DNA of 64,000 bases from Candidatus Obscuribacterales bacterium. GTDB taxonomy: Bacteria; Cyanobacteriota; Vampirovibrionia; Obscuribacterales; Obscuribacteraceae. Below the pieces are notes generated by a model, which saw nothing but the letters and a program-made list of their open reading frames with translations, searched no databases and was not told the DNA's origin. Each line of letters begins with the position of its first letter. Positions within the stretch are counted from its first letter, which is position 1. Made by a program: the position numbers and the translations under genes. The DNA lies in the NCBI GenBank assembly GCA_019744775.1, contig JAIETZ010000002.1:496001-560000 (forward strand), in the 5' to 3' direction. Positions 28,413 through 37,541 of the stretch are shown one piece after another.

Positions 28413-29630
28413 GTGCCTATCGCAACAGCCAAATTAAAACCATCCAAGCCCAAGCAATTGAAGCCCTGGCACTACATCGGCTCGAGCGTCCTTGTTTGGC
28501 TCTTGATTGCCTTATTGACTATTGACTATGCCATCTACACACTGCGCCCCTTAAAACATGTTAAGGCAACCCAATATTTACCGCTCGACCAAAATCCTGT
28601 CGTAAGCAAAATCCCAGAATTCTTTGAGTCCTCCATAAAACCCGATGCACTGGTTTTGGGATCCTCTTTGCCGATGACAGCCATCGCCTATTGCGATTAT
28701 CAATACAAAGGCGAACCGGATGCCACCAAAATTGGGCAAGTACGCGTCTACACAAAAGCGCGTTATTTGCAGGACAACTTAACGAGAATCATTGAGCCGC
28801 TGAATATTTTCAATCTTAGTTGTTACGGCTGCATGGCATCAGAAGCTTATTTACTCTTGTCGCGCGCCATTGATGACGGACGCAAACCCAAGTATGTTTT
28901 TTATGGGATTGCCCCGCGCGACTTTGTCGACAATACGGTTCCTGCAGTTGGAAAGACTCCTGTTTACGAAGTCCTGTCCGACTGGCGTTGCGTCAACGAC
29001 ATTTTCACACGCAACCTGCAATTACCGCAGATTGGCGATTTATTTGCAGGCTACATCTGGTACTACTATCGCGTAAAAGCGGATTACAGAACATTTTTAA
29101 CGGCCGCCTCGTGTGATTTCTTCAACCGTCCGGCAACTTTATTTGAAGCAACCACACGAAAGGCAGCGCCCAAAGAAGAAATTGCTACGCCAATTCCAAC
29201 CAAAGAGAATGGTTCCATTTGCACTGCGCTTGAGTCCCAAGTGTCTGCCGCAAAACCGAAATGGGACGACAACTCCGCTGAGTACAAAAGCCGCTACAAT
29301 CCAGCTAATTTCCAGCGTTACGCGCAAGAACTTTCTTACTTTGAAAGACTGGCAAAGTTGTGCCAAGAAAAACAAATAAAGCTGGTTGTGTTCAACATGC
29401 CTCTAATGGATAAGAACAAAAACTTGCTCGACAAAAAACTCTACGACAATTATCTCACCGACACGCGCAACTTCACGCAAAAGTCCGGTGGAACGTATTT
29501 GAATTTGGACACACCTGGCACTTACAGCCAGAGCGATTATTTGGATTCCGCCCACTTAAATGCCGTAGGCGGTAAAAAGCTTCAAGACAATTTGATATCC
29601 GGACTTGGCGAACTAAACAAGACTAAGTGA
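28413..29630 (+). CDS. Membrane-anchored SGNH/GDSL-like esterase or acyltransferase
   Basis: A 405-residue protein with one membrane segment (about 25-48) and an external domain. The GSSLP loop near residue 79 fits the nucleophile Ser of SGNH hydrolases, and DSAHLN near residue 381 fits the catalytic Asp-x-x-His. KLVVFNMPLM before it lies in the expected strand. DltD-, AlgX- and OatA-like relatives move acyl groups on surface polymers, so it may add or remove acetyl groups on the glycan made here. The family call rests on these two motifs and overall layout. Confidence 0.6.
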   Translation: MPIATAKLKPSKPKQLKPWHYIGSSVLVWLLIALLTIDYAIYTLRPLKHVKATQYLPLDQNPVVSKIPEFFESSIKPDALVLGSSLPMTAIAYCDYQYKGEPDATKIGQVRVYTKARYLQDNLTRIIEPLNIFNLSCYGCMASEAYLLLSRAIDDGRKPKYVFYGIAPRDFVDNTVPAVGKTPVYEVLSDWRCVNDIFTRNLQLPQIGDLFAGYIWYYYRVKADYRTFLTAASCDFFNRPATLFEATTRKAAPKEEIATPIPTKENGSICTALESQVSAAKPKWDDNSAEYKSRYNPANFQRYAQELSYFERLAKLCQEKQIKLVVFNMPLMDKNKNLLDKKLYDNYLTDTRNFTQKSGGTYLNLDTPGTYSQSDYLDSAHLNAVGGKKLQDNLISGLGELNKTK

Positions 29631-30545
29631 GTTTACCCACTTCCAACTGCGTCTCAGTCCTTCTTTGAGATCCATTTCCGGCGCCCACTTGAGACATTTC
29701 TTGGCTCTTTCAATATCGAGCACATTGGCCGGCACATCGACTGCACGCGCAGGTGTATAAACAACTTCAACAGGCTTATCGACGACTTCCTTCAACGCAT
29801 CAATTAGTTGATTGAGTGAGCAGCCTTTTCCTTCGCCAATATTAAACACGCGGTGATCGTTTGGTCCAGGATTGTACTTTGCGCAGGCAATAAGAGCCTT
29901 GGTCACATCACCAATGTAAATATAGTCACGCACAACAGAGCCGTCGCCCCAGATTGTTATGGGCTTACCCTGCTGAATATTACCGAGGAAGACGCCTACT
30001 GCGCCTTGCTTGGAATTTGGATTTTGCTGTTCGCCATAGGGATTAGACAGACGGGCAACAACATACTCTAGTCCCCACAAATGGTGGAACAATTTCAAGT
30101 ATTTCTCGATAGCCAACTTGCTTATGCCATAGGAGCAAATCGGTTCTGTTGGATGTTCTTCCGGAATTGGTGTTTGTTGAGGTACACCATATATGGTGCC
30201 ACCAGACGAGATGAATATTACTTTCTTGACGTTGGCAGCTCGACACTCTTGCAAAAGTTGCACCGTGTCTGCAATGTTTGATCGAACGTCATAAACAGGA
30301 TCGTCATTAGATGTTTGCGGCAAAGTCGTGTAAGCCAGATGAAAAACTTGATCGACGCCTTTCACAGCGGCAATGACATCGCCATGATTGCCCAGGTCAC
30401 CAACTACATACTCGACGCCGGCAAATGGCTCGCGATAGCGGCTGGGATAACGGTCTAAAACGCGCACCTGATAACCATCAGCAAGCAGACCCTCAACGAG
30501 GTTCGTGCCAATAAAACCGTTGCCACCGATAACAAGTGCTTTCAT
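29613..30545 (-). CDS. NAD-dependent sugar-nucleotide epimerase
   Basis: A 310-residue extended SDR enzyme: IGGNGFIGTNLVEGL (NAD-binding), SSGGTIYGVP, the catalytic YGISK, and RDYIYIGDV, which is typical of UDP-hexose 4-epimerases and related dTDP-sugar enzymes. It is distinct from the GalE at 13378 and closer to the epimerases common in O-antigen clusters. Its 3' end overlaps the SGNH-like gene (convergent) by 18 bases and its start touches the GT4 stop by one base, so it is coupled to the GT4 gene. Confidence 0.87.
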   Translation of the reverse strand: MKALVIGGNGFIGTNLVEGLLADGYQVRVLDRYPSRYREPFAGVEYVVGDLGNHGDVIAAVKGVDQVFHLAYTTLPQTSNDDPVYDVRSNIADTVQLLQECRAANVKKVIFISSGGTIYGVPQQTPIPEEHPTEPICSYGISKLAIEKYLKLFHHLWGLEYVVARLSNPYGEQQNPNSKQGAVGVFLGNIQQGKPITIWGDGSVVRDYIYIGDVTKALIACAKYNPGPNDHRVFNIGEGKGCSLNQLIDALKEVVDKPVEVVYTPARAVDVPANVLDIERAKKCLKWAPEMDLKEGLRRSWKWVNSLSLV

Positions 30546-31978
30546 CAGTCCGCCACTATAGCATATTTAGACTTTTCGCTTTGAGCAGCGGAAGCCTCGT
30601 ATATCCGCTCAATATCATCGACCATATCGCTAACTGTGCGCTCTGGAGCAATGTTGTCACGGAATGTTTTCAACTTCATTGGGTCAGTTATCACTGACTC
30701 TAATTTCTCTTTGAGTGAATGCATGTTGTTAAGGTCAAAAAGCAGACCATTTTGTTCATGTTTAATGAGTTCAGACATACCGCCCAAATCAGTGGCAATT
30801 AAAGGTGTTTTAGTGGCAAGCGCCGACTGTATAACAAGCGGAGTATTTTCATACCACCGTGAAGGCACAACCAATGCGTCAATATTGCTCAACACTTGTC
30901 CTAATTCAGAGTTCGGGAATGTTCCAGCCAATGTAATTTTGCCGGCATTGACGCCTGACTTAGCCTTTTGCTCAATGACTTTCCCGTATTCGGGAAATTG
31001 CTTAAGGTCGCCGTAAATAGTGAGAGTTGCAGCCACATCGGAAGGCAAAGCTTGAAACGCATCAACCAATAAATCAACACCTTTGTGTTCAAAAATTGTG
31101 CCGATATAACCAATGCGCACAACATCGCTAGGTGTCTTGTTCACATATGGTGTCAAAAGTTTGGTATCAATACCAAACGGCACCAAATGCAGTCTATCTT
31201 TGCTAATACCGTTTTCCGCAAAGATGTCCGCCATGAGTTTTGTCGGCACCATAATTGCTTGCAATTTGTTGGCGGCTTCAATAAGCGCGCCACTTCGCTG
31301 GCAAGTCGACAAAGCGGCCGGTACTGCCTTGCCGGAGAGATAAAGCGCATAGAGAGCGGAAAAACCAAGATCATCCAGACCTTTAGGAATAAGTCCCTCT
31401 AGTACCGGATATTTCTGCAGTACCGCTTCCTTAAATTCACTGACTGGGGGAAACAATTTCGGCGTATAGCAAGTTAAGCAATTGGCACCTGGTGATTTTG
31501 GTCCACGACAAACCTCACCGTCTTGTCTTTTCAATTGAACAAGCGGGCAGACAAACCAAAAGTCTGTTGTCGACGCAATAACTGGAATATTTCTTGCTCT
31601 GGCTTTATCAATAATGCTCGCTGACAAATTCTGCGCATGAAAAATATGCACAAGATCGGGAGCGAAGCATTCAAGAATGCCGTCAAAATGCTCAGCGATA
31701 TGAGGATGATTGAACTCGAAAGAAAATTCGTAGTCCTTCAGGCGCAATGGTTCTTCAATAACATGAACAGGCACACCGTCGTGGACATAGTCACTTACTG
31801 CCGAACTGACTTTGGCAGCCGCGCGATTATTAGCGTCCAAATCCGGCGGATTGGCAGTAACGACAAGTACTTCATAGCCGCGCCGCTGTAATTCCTGAGC
31901 AGCCTTGAGCGTCAGCACTTCAGTGCCGGCCCGGTGCTCCGGGAAAAACTTGTGAACGGTAAGTAAAACTTTTTTCAC
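30545..31978 (-). CDS. GT4 glycosyltransferase with Cys-rich insert
   Basis: A 477-residue cytoplasmic GT-B enzyme. The N-terminal domain starts with FFPEHRAGTEV, a usual acceptor-side loop. The C-terminal donor domain has GTIFEHKGVDLLVDAF and the E-x7-E motif in SRWYENTPLVIQSALA. Between them lies a Cys-rich stretch (VCPLVQL, VCRGP, NCLTCY) seen in a subgroup of GT4 enzymes and possibly binding a metal. GTG start. It is followed directly by the epimerase, which may make its donor sugar. Confidence 0.87.
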   Translation of the reverse strand: MKKVLLTVHKFFPEHRAGTEVLTLKAAQELQRRGYEVLVVTANPPDLDANNRAAAKVSSAVSDYVHDGVPVHVIEEPLRLKDYEFSFEFNHPHIAEHFDGILECFAPDLVHIFHAQNLSASIIDKARARNIPVIASTTDFWFVCPLVQLKRQDGEVCRGPKSPGANCLTCYTPKLFPPVSEFKEAVLQKYPVLEGLIPKGLDDLGFSALYALYLSGKAVPAALSTCQRSGALIEAANKLQAIMVPTKLMADIFAENGISKDRLHLVPFGIDTKLLTPYVNKTPSDVVRIGYIGTIFEHKGVDLLVDAFQALPSDVAATLTIYGDLKQFPEYGKVIEQKAKSGVNAGKITLAGTFPNSELGQVLSNIDALVVPSRWYENTPLVIQSALATKTPLIATDLGGMSELIKHEQNGLLFDLNNMHSLKEKLESVITDPMKLKTFRDNIAPERTVSDMVDDIERIYEASAAQSEKSKYAIVAD

Positions 31979-32102
31979 GCCAAAGCGCTCCCAAAGCTTT
32001 CAACGGAATCCAATCCGGTCACTAATAATACCCCATTTCTCACCCGGCCACTTTGCAGCCAAGCCGGTCTTAGGTACTTTTCACCCGCCCCTCGCACTGC
32101 AG

Positions 32103-32125
32103 GGGCGCATTGCATGCGCCCGTTC
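32103..32125. repeat. REP-like palindrome, copy 3
   Basis: The 23-mer GGGCGCATTGCATGCGCCC plus GTTC, identical to 15339-15361, with core GCGCATTGCATGCGC shared with 3595-3609. Here it lies in a 217-base gap between divergent genes, not between convergent ones, so it is not simply a terminator. Confidence 0.7.
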
Positions 32126-32195
32126 CCGGAAACAACCGCCTATAAGAAAGCTTTCAAATAGATTACAAGTAGTACTTGGTAAAATACTGCCAATT

Positions 32196-34922
32196 ATGTT
32201 CTCCGGGCAACAGTACAAGACGCCACGCGCCGATCAAGCGGCCGGTCAAGTCACATCCAAGCCTCCGGCAAAGCCGACAGGTTATTTCAATTCGCCTGCT
32301 ATCTGGGTGACTATCTACGTTCTGGCATTAACCATTCGCTTCTGGTTCAACTTTGATGCACCTCATATGAACGCCTATGGCGCCTGCGACGCATCCGAAT
32401 ATTTACGCAATGCCATTGTCTTGCACTCACTCAAAGATCTTCCCGCTTCTTTCTGGCAGGACGCATTTGCCTGCCTCACGGGACAAGCAAATGAAGCCAC
32501 GCAACATTCAGTGCAAACAACGCTAAGTTACTTGAACGAACTAAAAATATCCAGTCCCGTCTTCCCTACATTTCTAATTGCCGGTTTCTTGTTAACAGGC
32601 ACAGAGTTTGATACCAGCAACTGGATGCTGATGTTGGGACTGCAGTCTTTTATTAGCGCATTCACAGCTGTGCTAATTGCTCACACAGCCTATTTAGTTT
32701 GGAATCGCAAAGTTGGTTATGCCGCCGGCATTTTAACCGCCATCTATCCAGGATTCATCATCAACAGCGGACGTCTTTATTCCGAAACATTCGCCGTATT
32801 TCTCATGAGCCTTTTGGTTTGGCTTGTCGTTAAGGATTTCATGGCAGCCAATAAAGAAACCCCGCAAAACAAATTCGGCTGGGTAGTTTCACAATTACTC
32901 AAAGGCTTTACTGCCATTTGTTTGCAATTGACTCGCTCAATAATGGTTGCGATGACTGCCGCACTTGTGCCGATTACAGTACTCACTTATTGGCACAATA
33001 AATCCAAAGCGAAAATAATTACGTCTATTGCTTTAATGACAATCGGCTATCTAGCTGTGGCAATGCCCTGGATTGCCTTGCAAAAAGTAGCCTTTGGCAC
33101 GAGCACACTACTTGTAGATAGAGTTGGGCACTACAACTTCTTCGTCGGCAACAATGCAGAAACTCAAGGTTGGCTTTCGGTACCTTATCCTGACGGACGC
33201 GGCATCGAGAACAGAAGTCTTCTCACCTTGTGGCAAGCAGAAGTGAAGAAAAGCCCATCTGCCTGGATGCGGCTAATGCAAGACAAACTGCCTCGCCTGC
33301 TTAAGTTCCCCTGGAACGATTTTAGAACTCCAATCGGGCTTCTAGGCGTCTGCCAACAAATAACCATTCACCAAATGATTCTCTTGCTGGGAGTTGTAGG
33401 GATTGCACTCAGCCTTTTCGGCAATGTGTTGCAGAGATCGAATAGATCTCAACTGTTTTGCCGACTGATGATCTTCTCCATCGCTGCTTTCCAACTCGTC
33501 TATTGCTTCTTCATTACCGTGCCGCGCTATAACATAGGCATCATGCCCTTCATTATCATGTTTGCAGCAGCAGGCATAATTAGCCTTTGGCGCATGGTCA
33601 AAAACGGGCGTTCAAACAAAACAGCTATCGCCGTTGTAGCGATAGCAACAGCGCTCTTTTCTATTAGCCGCTTAGACTCTGCTTCTTTGTTAGTTCCGCA
33701 ACTGATCGTCTTGTTGTCTAAAGCAATCGTGCTATTGGCACTGGCGGTGGCATTATGGCAAGCAAGTAATTATCTTGATGGCAACAAAAAGAAAACAAGA
33801 ATACTAATTCTTGCATTGCTTGCGCTTGTCTTTGTACCGTTCGCCATGCCGGTTAGAGCACATGGGCGCGCTAACGAGTGGCAACAAACAATAAGCAATA
33901 ATTCAATCACGCAAACAATTGCCCTAAGTGATCAGCAGTTGTCGCGCGCACGACAAAAGAATTCGTATCTATTAATAGACGCTGAAAGTCAGACTGCACT
34001 AGCCAATGATGTTGTAGTTACCGTGAACGGACAACAACTTTCAGGACCTTTTATCCCGAGCCTTTCTTTCGCCAATGATCTAAGCCACGTGGTCCCTATA
34101 AGCAAAGGCGCGGTTGCCTTTGAGCAGGAATACATTTTTGATTGTCTGACACAAGATGCCGCCACATCAAATGCCGACTTACGTCAATGGTATCTTTTGC
34201 CGATTCCAAAAGAAGCGCTAAGCTCAAATACACTCATTAGGGTTACGGCAAAAGAGAAGCCCTTCACTGTTTTCGGCACAAGCTCCAGTGAGAAGAACCT
34301 GATTATTCCTAGCTTAACGCGCTACTCGTGGGAAAAATCTTTTTACGGTGTGGAAAACACACATGGACTAACAGACACCCGTTATGACCAGAGAGTAAAA
34401 TTGGAAAAGCCGACAGGTAAAGTACCGAATGTTTTCGTCCTTGCTGACGATACGGAAAGTCCAACCGACAAACTGGTCACGATTGTTTCTGCTACAAGTG
34501 ACAATAACGAATGTGCTTTAGACCTGCCGGAATACGATAATGAGGAGACCTGGCTTATTCGCCTGACTGGTCAAGCACGTGGCGAAAATGCCTTAGCCGG
34601 CACCAAACTTTCAATAACCTGCCGGGACAATAAAAAGCAAACTGAATACCAATCACCATGGTGCCAAAAGTCCATTGCCACTGACACACCTTGGCGCAAC
34701 TTCGATTGTGCATTTCCTCTTAAGCCTTCAACATTACCCGGCACGGCGCTCAATCTGAGAGCACAGTTTTTGCCTGTAAGTGAACTCTCCAATCACAGGA
34801 ACAACCACAAGCAAGCATTGCCGCCTGCGGCAGTGCGCAATCTAAAAGTTGAAGTCATGCATTTACCGGCAGTACCATTTACCGGCAACTATCAGCTTTA
34901 CCTTGGGCAGGGCCAAAAATGA
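32196..34922 (+). CDS. Large GT39-like membrane protein with soluble C-terminal half, paralogue C
   Basis: A 908-residue protein, third member of the family at 15361 and 18185. The membrane half shows ACDASEYLRN, SSPVFPTF, TAIYPGFI, RLYSETFA, GNNAETQG, FPWNDFR and PRYNIGIMPF; the soluble half shows LIDAESQTALANDV...VNGQQL, LRQWYLLPIP and FTVFGTS. It is more diverged than the other two and lacks their DDLSP block. It is separated from them by 11 kb and lies on the opposite strand. Its stop overlaps the next gene's start (ATGA), so the two are translationally coupled. Predicted external glycosyl transfer from a polyprenyl carrier. Confidence 0.72.
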   Translation: MFSGQQYKTPRADQAAGQVTSKPPAKPTGYFNSPAIWVTIYVLALTIRFWFNFDAPHMNAYGACDASEYLRNAIVLHSLKDLPASFWQDAFACLTGQANEATQHSVQTTLSYLNELKISSPVFPTFLIAGFLLTGTEFDTSNWMLMLGLQSFISAFTAVLIAHTAYLVWNRKVGYAAGILTAIYPGFIINSGRLYSETFAVFLMSLLVWLVVKDFMAANKETPQNKFGWVVSQLLKGFTAICLQLTRSIMVAMTAALVPITVLTYWHNKSKAKIITSIALMTIGYLAVAMPWIALQKVAFGTSTLLVDRVGHYNFFVGNNAETQGWLSVPYPDGRGIENRSLLTLWQAEVKKSPSAWMRLMQDKLPRLLKFPWNDFRTPIGLLGVCQQITIHQMILLLGVVGIALSLFGNVLQRSNRSQLFCRLMIFSIAAFQLVYCFFITVPRYNIGIMPFIIMFAAAGIISLWRMVKNGRSNKTAIAVVAIATALFSISRLDSASLLVPQLIVLLSKAIVLLALAVALWQASNYLDGNKKKTRILILALLALVFVPFAMPVRAHGRANEWQQTISNNSITQTIALSDQQLSRARQKNSYLLIDAESQTALANDVVVTVNGQQLSGPFIPSLSFANDLSHVVPISKGAVAFEQEYIFDCLTQDAATSNADLRQWYLLPIPKEALSSNTLIRVTAKEKPFTVFGTSSSEKNLIIPSLTRYSWEKSFYGVENTHGLTDTRYDQRVKLEKPTGKVPNVFVLADDTESPTDKLVTIVSATSDNNECALDLPEYDNEETWLIRLTGQARGENALAGTKLSITCRDNKKQTEYQSPWCQKSIATDTPWRNFDCAFPLKPSTLPGTALNLRAQFLPVSELSNHRNNHKQALPPAAVRNLKVEVMHLPAVPFTGNYQLYLGQGQK

Positions 34923-37180
34923 CGACGCAAGAACTTCTTAAACCAAAGACAATGCCTATCTCTAACAAACCGCAGAGCAAACTTATTGATGTGCTCTGCC
35001 TTGTCGCCTTGCTTACTCTTGTAGCACTTACTTTTGGACGCACACTCGAGAGCTTTTTCATCGCTGACGATTTTGGCGAAGTGAGCTATGTGCACAAGAT
35101 ATTCAATGGCGAGCCTAATTTATTTTGGTCAAACTTTACGGGCAACTATATGCAGATACCATCCATGGCTGTCTGGCGTCCGTGGCTTTTAGCCACACTT
35201 GTTTTTGACTACGCCATCTGGAAAGCCAATGCATTTGGTTATTACCTAACCAACATCCTATATTACGCCGGCAACTCAATTCTTCTATATGCGCTCTTGC
35301 GAAAGCTGACCAAGTCTTTTGCGACCTGGCGCAGTCAGGCTATAAGCTTTTTCACTGCAGCACTTTTCACTGTCAGCCCGCTCCATTGTGAAAGTGTCAC
35401 GTGGGTAGTTGGGCGCGTAGACATAGCTTGCTGCTTCTACTATCTCTTGAGCTTCTATTTGCTTTTGAACAACGGCAAATGGCAAAAGCTAACTACAACA
35501 ATAGCTACAATTTCCTTCTGGCTTGCCCTCTGGACCAAAGAAATGGCGATTGGTTTACCCGTGATGATAACGGCCGCCAGCTTCCTTCTTGCAGACGATC
35601 AACTAAAGCCAATAGCCAGACTTAAGCAGGCCGTTTTGAAAGCATCACCTTTATGGCTTTCTACGCTTATCTACTTCCCACTGCGTTACGCCTTCCTCGG
35701 CACTTTAACCGGAGGCTACACAGGTTCAATTGGCGCGTCACAATTTGCCGGACTCATTAAACGCTGGCTTGATCCCGATACACTTCATCGAATTGCCTAC
35801 CCGCTGAATTACACGCTCTTTCAAGACCAAAGCATTTACGGGCCCATTTTATTTGCGGTGTATTTAATTGCCGGTGCAATTGCCGTGACTCGTTTGTTCA
35901 ATCGTGAATTGTCACTCAAGTGGTTGGCTTTCTTACTTCTCTGGACAGCCACCTGCGCAGCCCCTATTTATCAACTCTGGGGCTTAGGCTATGACCTAGA
36001 AGGCAGCCGCTTCTATTACTTCTTGACCATGCCTCTAAGCTTCGCTTTGCCACTATTGCTCTTTTTGCCTTCAGCATCGACTTCCGGCAGCACGAGAAAA
36101 TGGCCAATTGCTCTTTCCGTTGCAAACCTTACCTTGCTGGTTTTTGCCTATGGCAAAATCGCCTATGCCACCAATATGACATGGGTGCATGCCGGCAAAG
36201 AAGCAAAAGCGGTATTTAATGAAAGCAAAACATTGGCTCAAACTTCGAATAAACAATTCATCGTCCTGGCATTGCCCAAGCGCAATAGCGCCGCGCACAT
36301 AATCTTAAACGGCGAAACATTCCGCCTCATGCTCAAGCCGCCTTTCACAACGAGCAATATCGGCAATCGATTCAATACATTTGAACCTATTCTTTTCGGA
36401 CCGGCAGAATTCATAAACACATCTCGGTTCAAAGATACGCTTGCTGCGGCAAAGCCACTTGTCTGGGACAGAACCGACAAGCACTTCAAACAATTGCAAC
36501 TGAATGTGTCCTCCTCTGCAAAACCCTTGCCGCTGCCTACATCGCAGACAGCTCAAAGCAATTACAATTTTTCGGATTTGAACATCAATCCGCTAGCTTA
36601 TGATTTCCTTGCATTTGATATCCAGACAAATAATCCCCAAGAAATTAGAGCAACCTGGAATACCAATTCCCCATTTAAAGGCGAGGCATCGATCACAACC
36701 GTCTCCGGACAACAGACTGTCTACATTCCATTATCACGCCATTGGCGCTGGTTTACCGAAACAAAAGTGAGCGATGTAAATCTAACTCTGCCCGAAGCTC
36801 AAAAACTTTCCACTGTGCGTTTGCTGCCGGCATCAGCCGTCGCTCCACAATTAAAGCTTCTTGGACAAACCGACAATACAGGCGTGCACAATTGCAATTC
36901 TGCCGACAGACTAGACTTTGTCCTCACACGGCCAAGCCAATTCAATCAAAATCAAGTCACAATTCAAATAGGTAAGGCGGACTTCTTTTTCGAAAACTTT
37001 CTCCCACAGGAACAGTCAACAGTTGTAGGTAAGAGCCTACCGTTGTCCACCAAAGAGAACTCCTTTACACTGGATAAGTCCAATTTCGACAAGCCTGGCT
37101 TCTATCAAATCCGCGCGGTAATGGCAAGCAAGGATAGCTTCGTTACATCCGATGCGATAACAATTCAACGCCTGCCGTAG
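34919..37180 (+). CDS. TMTC/PMT-like GT-C membrane protein with external beta-rich C-terminus
   Basis: A 753-residue protein. The first loop after membrane segment 1 has FIADDFGEVSYV, the acidic pair of GT-C enzymes. FTVSPLHCESVTWVVGRVD closely follows the HPxHxExVxxxxGRxD region of TMTC-type O-mannosyltransferases, but the TPR repeats typical of TMTC are absent; instead about 300 external residues with beta-sandwich-like sequence follow the last membrane segment. It overlaps the 908-residue gene by 4 bases. The stop is one base from the end of the convergent DUF192 gene. Confidence 0.72.
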   Translation: MTTQELLKPKTMPISNKPQSKLIDVLCLVALLTLVALTFGRTLESFFIADDFGEVSYVHKIFNGEPNLFWSNFTGNYMQIPSMAVWRPWLLATLVFDYAIWKANAFGYYLTNILYYAGNSILLYALLRKLTKSFATWRSQAISFFTAALFTVSPLHCESVTWVVGRVDIACCFYYLLSFYLLLNNGKWQKLTTTIATISFWLALWTKEMAIGLPVMITAASFLLADDQLKPIARLKQAVLKASPLWLSTLIYFPLRYAFLGTLTGGYTGSIGASQFAGLIKRWLDPDTLHRIAYPLNYTLFQDQSIYGPILFAVYLIAGAIAVTRLFNRELSLKWLAFLLLWTATCAAPIYQLWGLGYDLEGSRFYYFLTMPLSFALPLLLFLPSASTSGSTRKWPIALSVANLTLLVFAYGKIAYATNMTWVHAGKEAKAVFNESKTLAQTSNKQFIVLALPKRNSAAHIILNGETFRLMLKPPFTTSNIGNRFNTFEPILFGPAEFINTSRFKDTLAAAKPLVWDRTDKHFKQLQLNVSSSAKPLPLPTSQTAQSNYNFSDLNINPLAYDFLAFDIQTNNPQEIRATWNTNSPFKGEASITTVSGQQTVYIPLSRHWRWFTETKVSDVNLTLPEAQKLSTVRLLPASAVAPQLKLLGQTDNTGVHNCNSADRLDFVLTRPSQFNQNQVTIQIGKADFFFENFLPQEQSTVVGKSLPLSTKENSFTLDKSNFDKPGFYQIRAVMASKDSFVTSDAITIQRLP

Positions 37181-37181
37181 C

Positions 37182-37538
37182 CTAGTTCTCCAGTTCCACT
37201 AAATCACCAATCTCCGTCTTCGAAGAAGTAATTGTTCCAGCAGGCAGTTCAATACAACCTTTGGCTGATTTAAAAAATGGCGAAAGAGCAAATGGCTTAA
37301 CCGACTCTGCCAGACCAACAACGACATTGTCCTTGTCGATGAACACACAGTCGATTGCATAGACCATGCCCATCATATGAATAGCCTGGCAGGGAGTAAT
37401 GTACAGTCCATGTCCCTGCGACAGGCTTGCCGTGAACAAAAGTCCTTTTAAGCGCAACAGGAAGTTGTCGGCAATGCGAAGCTTATCGGCCAGCATCGTA
37501 CTTCTTGTGCGATTGAATGCCTTAGCCACAGCCAGCAC
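37182..37538 (-). CDS. DUF192 family protein
   Basis: A 118-residue small beta protein of the DUF192 family, whose function is not established. The family hallmarks are there: RLKGLLFTASLSQGHGLYITPCQAIHMMGM, of which the G-L-x-F and CxxIHMxxM parts are most telling, then AIDCVFIDKDNVVVG and CIELPAGTI at the end. Many members have a signal peptide; this one does not. It follows tadC by 3 bases and is probably the last gene of the Tad operon. Confidence 0.85.
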   Translation of the reverse strand: MLAVAKAFNRTRSTMLADKLRIADNFLLRLKGLLFTASLSQGHGLYITPCQAIHMMGMVYAIDCVFIDKDNVVVGLAESVKPFALSPFFKSAKGCIELPAGTITSSKTEIGDLVELEN

Positions 37539-37541
37539 GCC

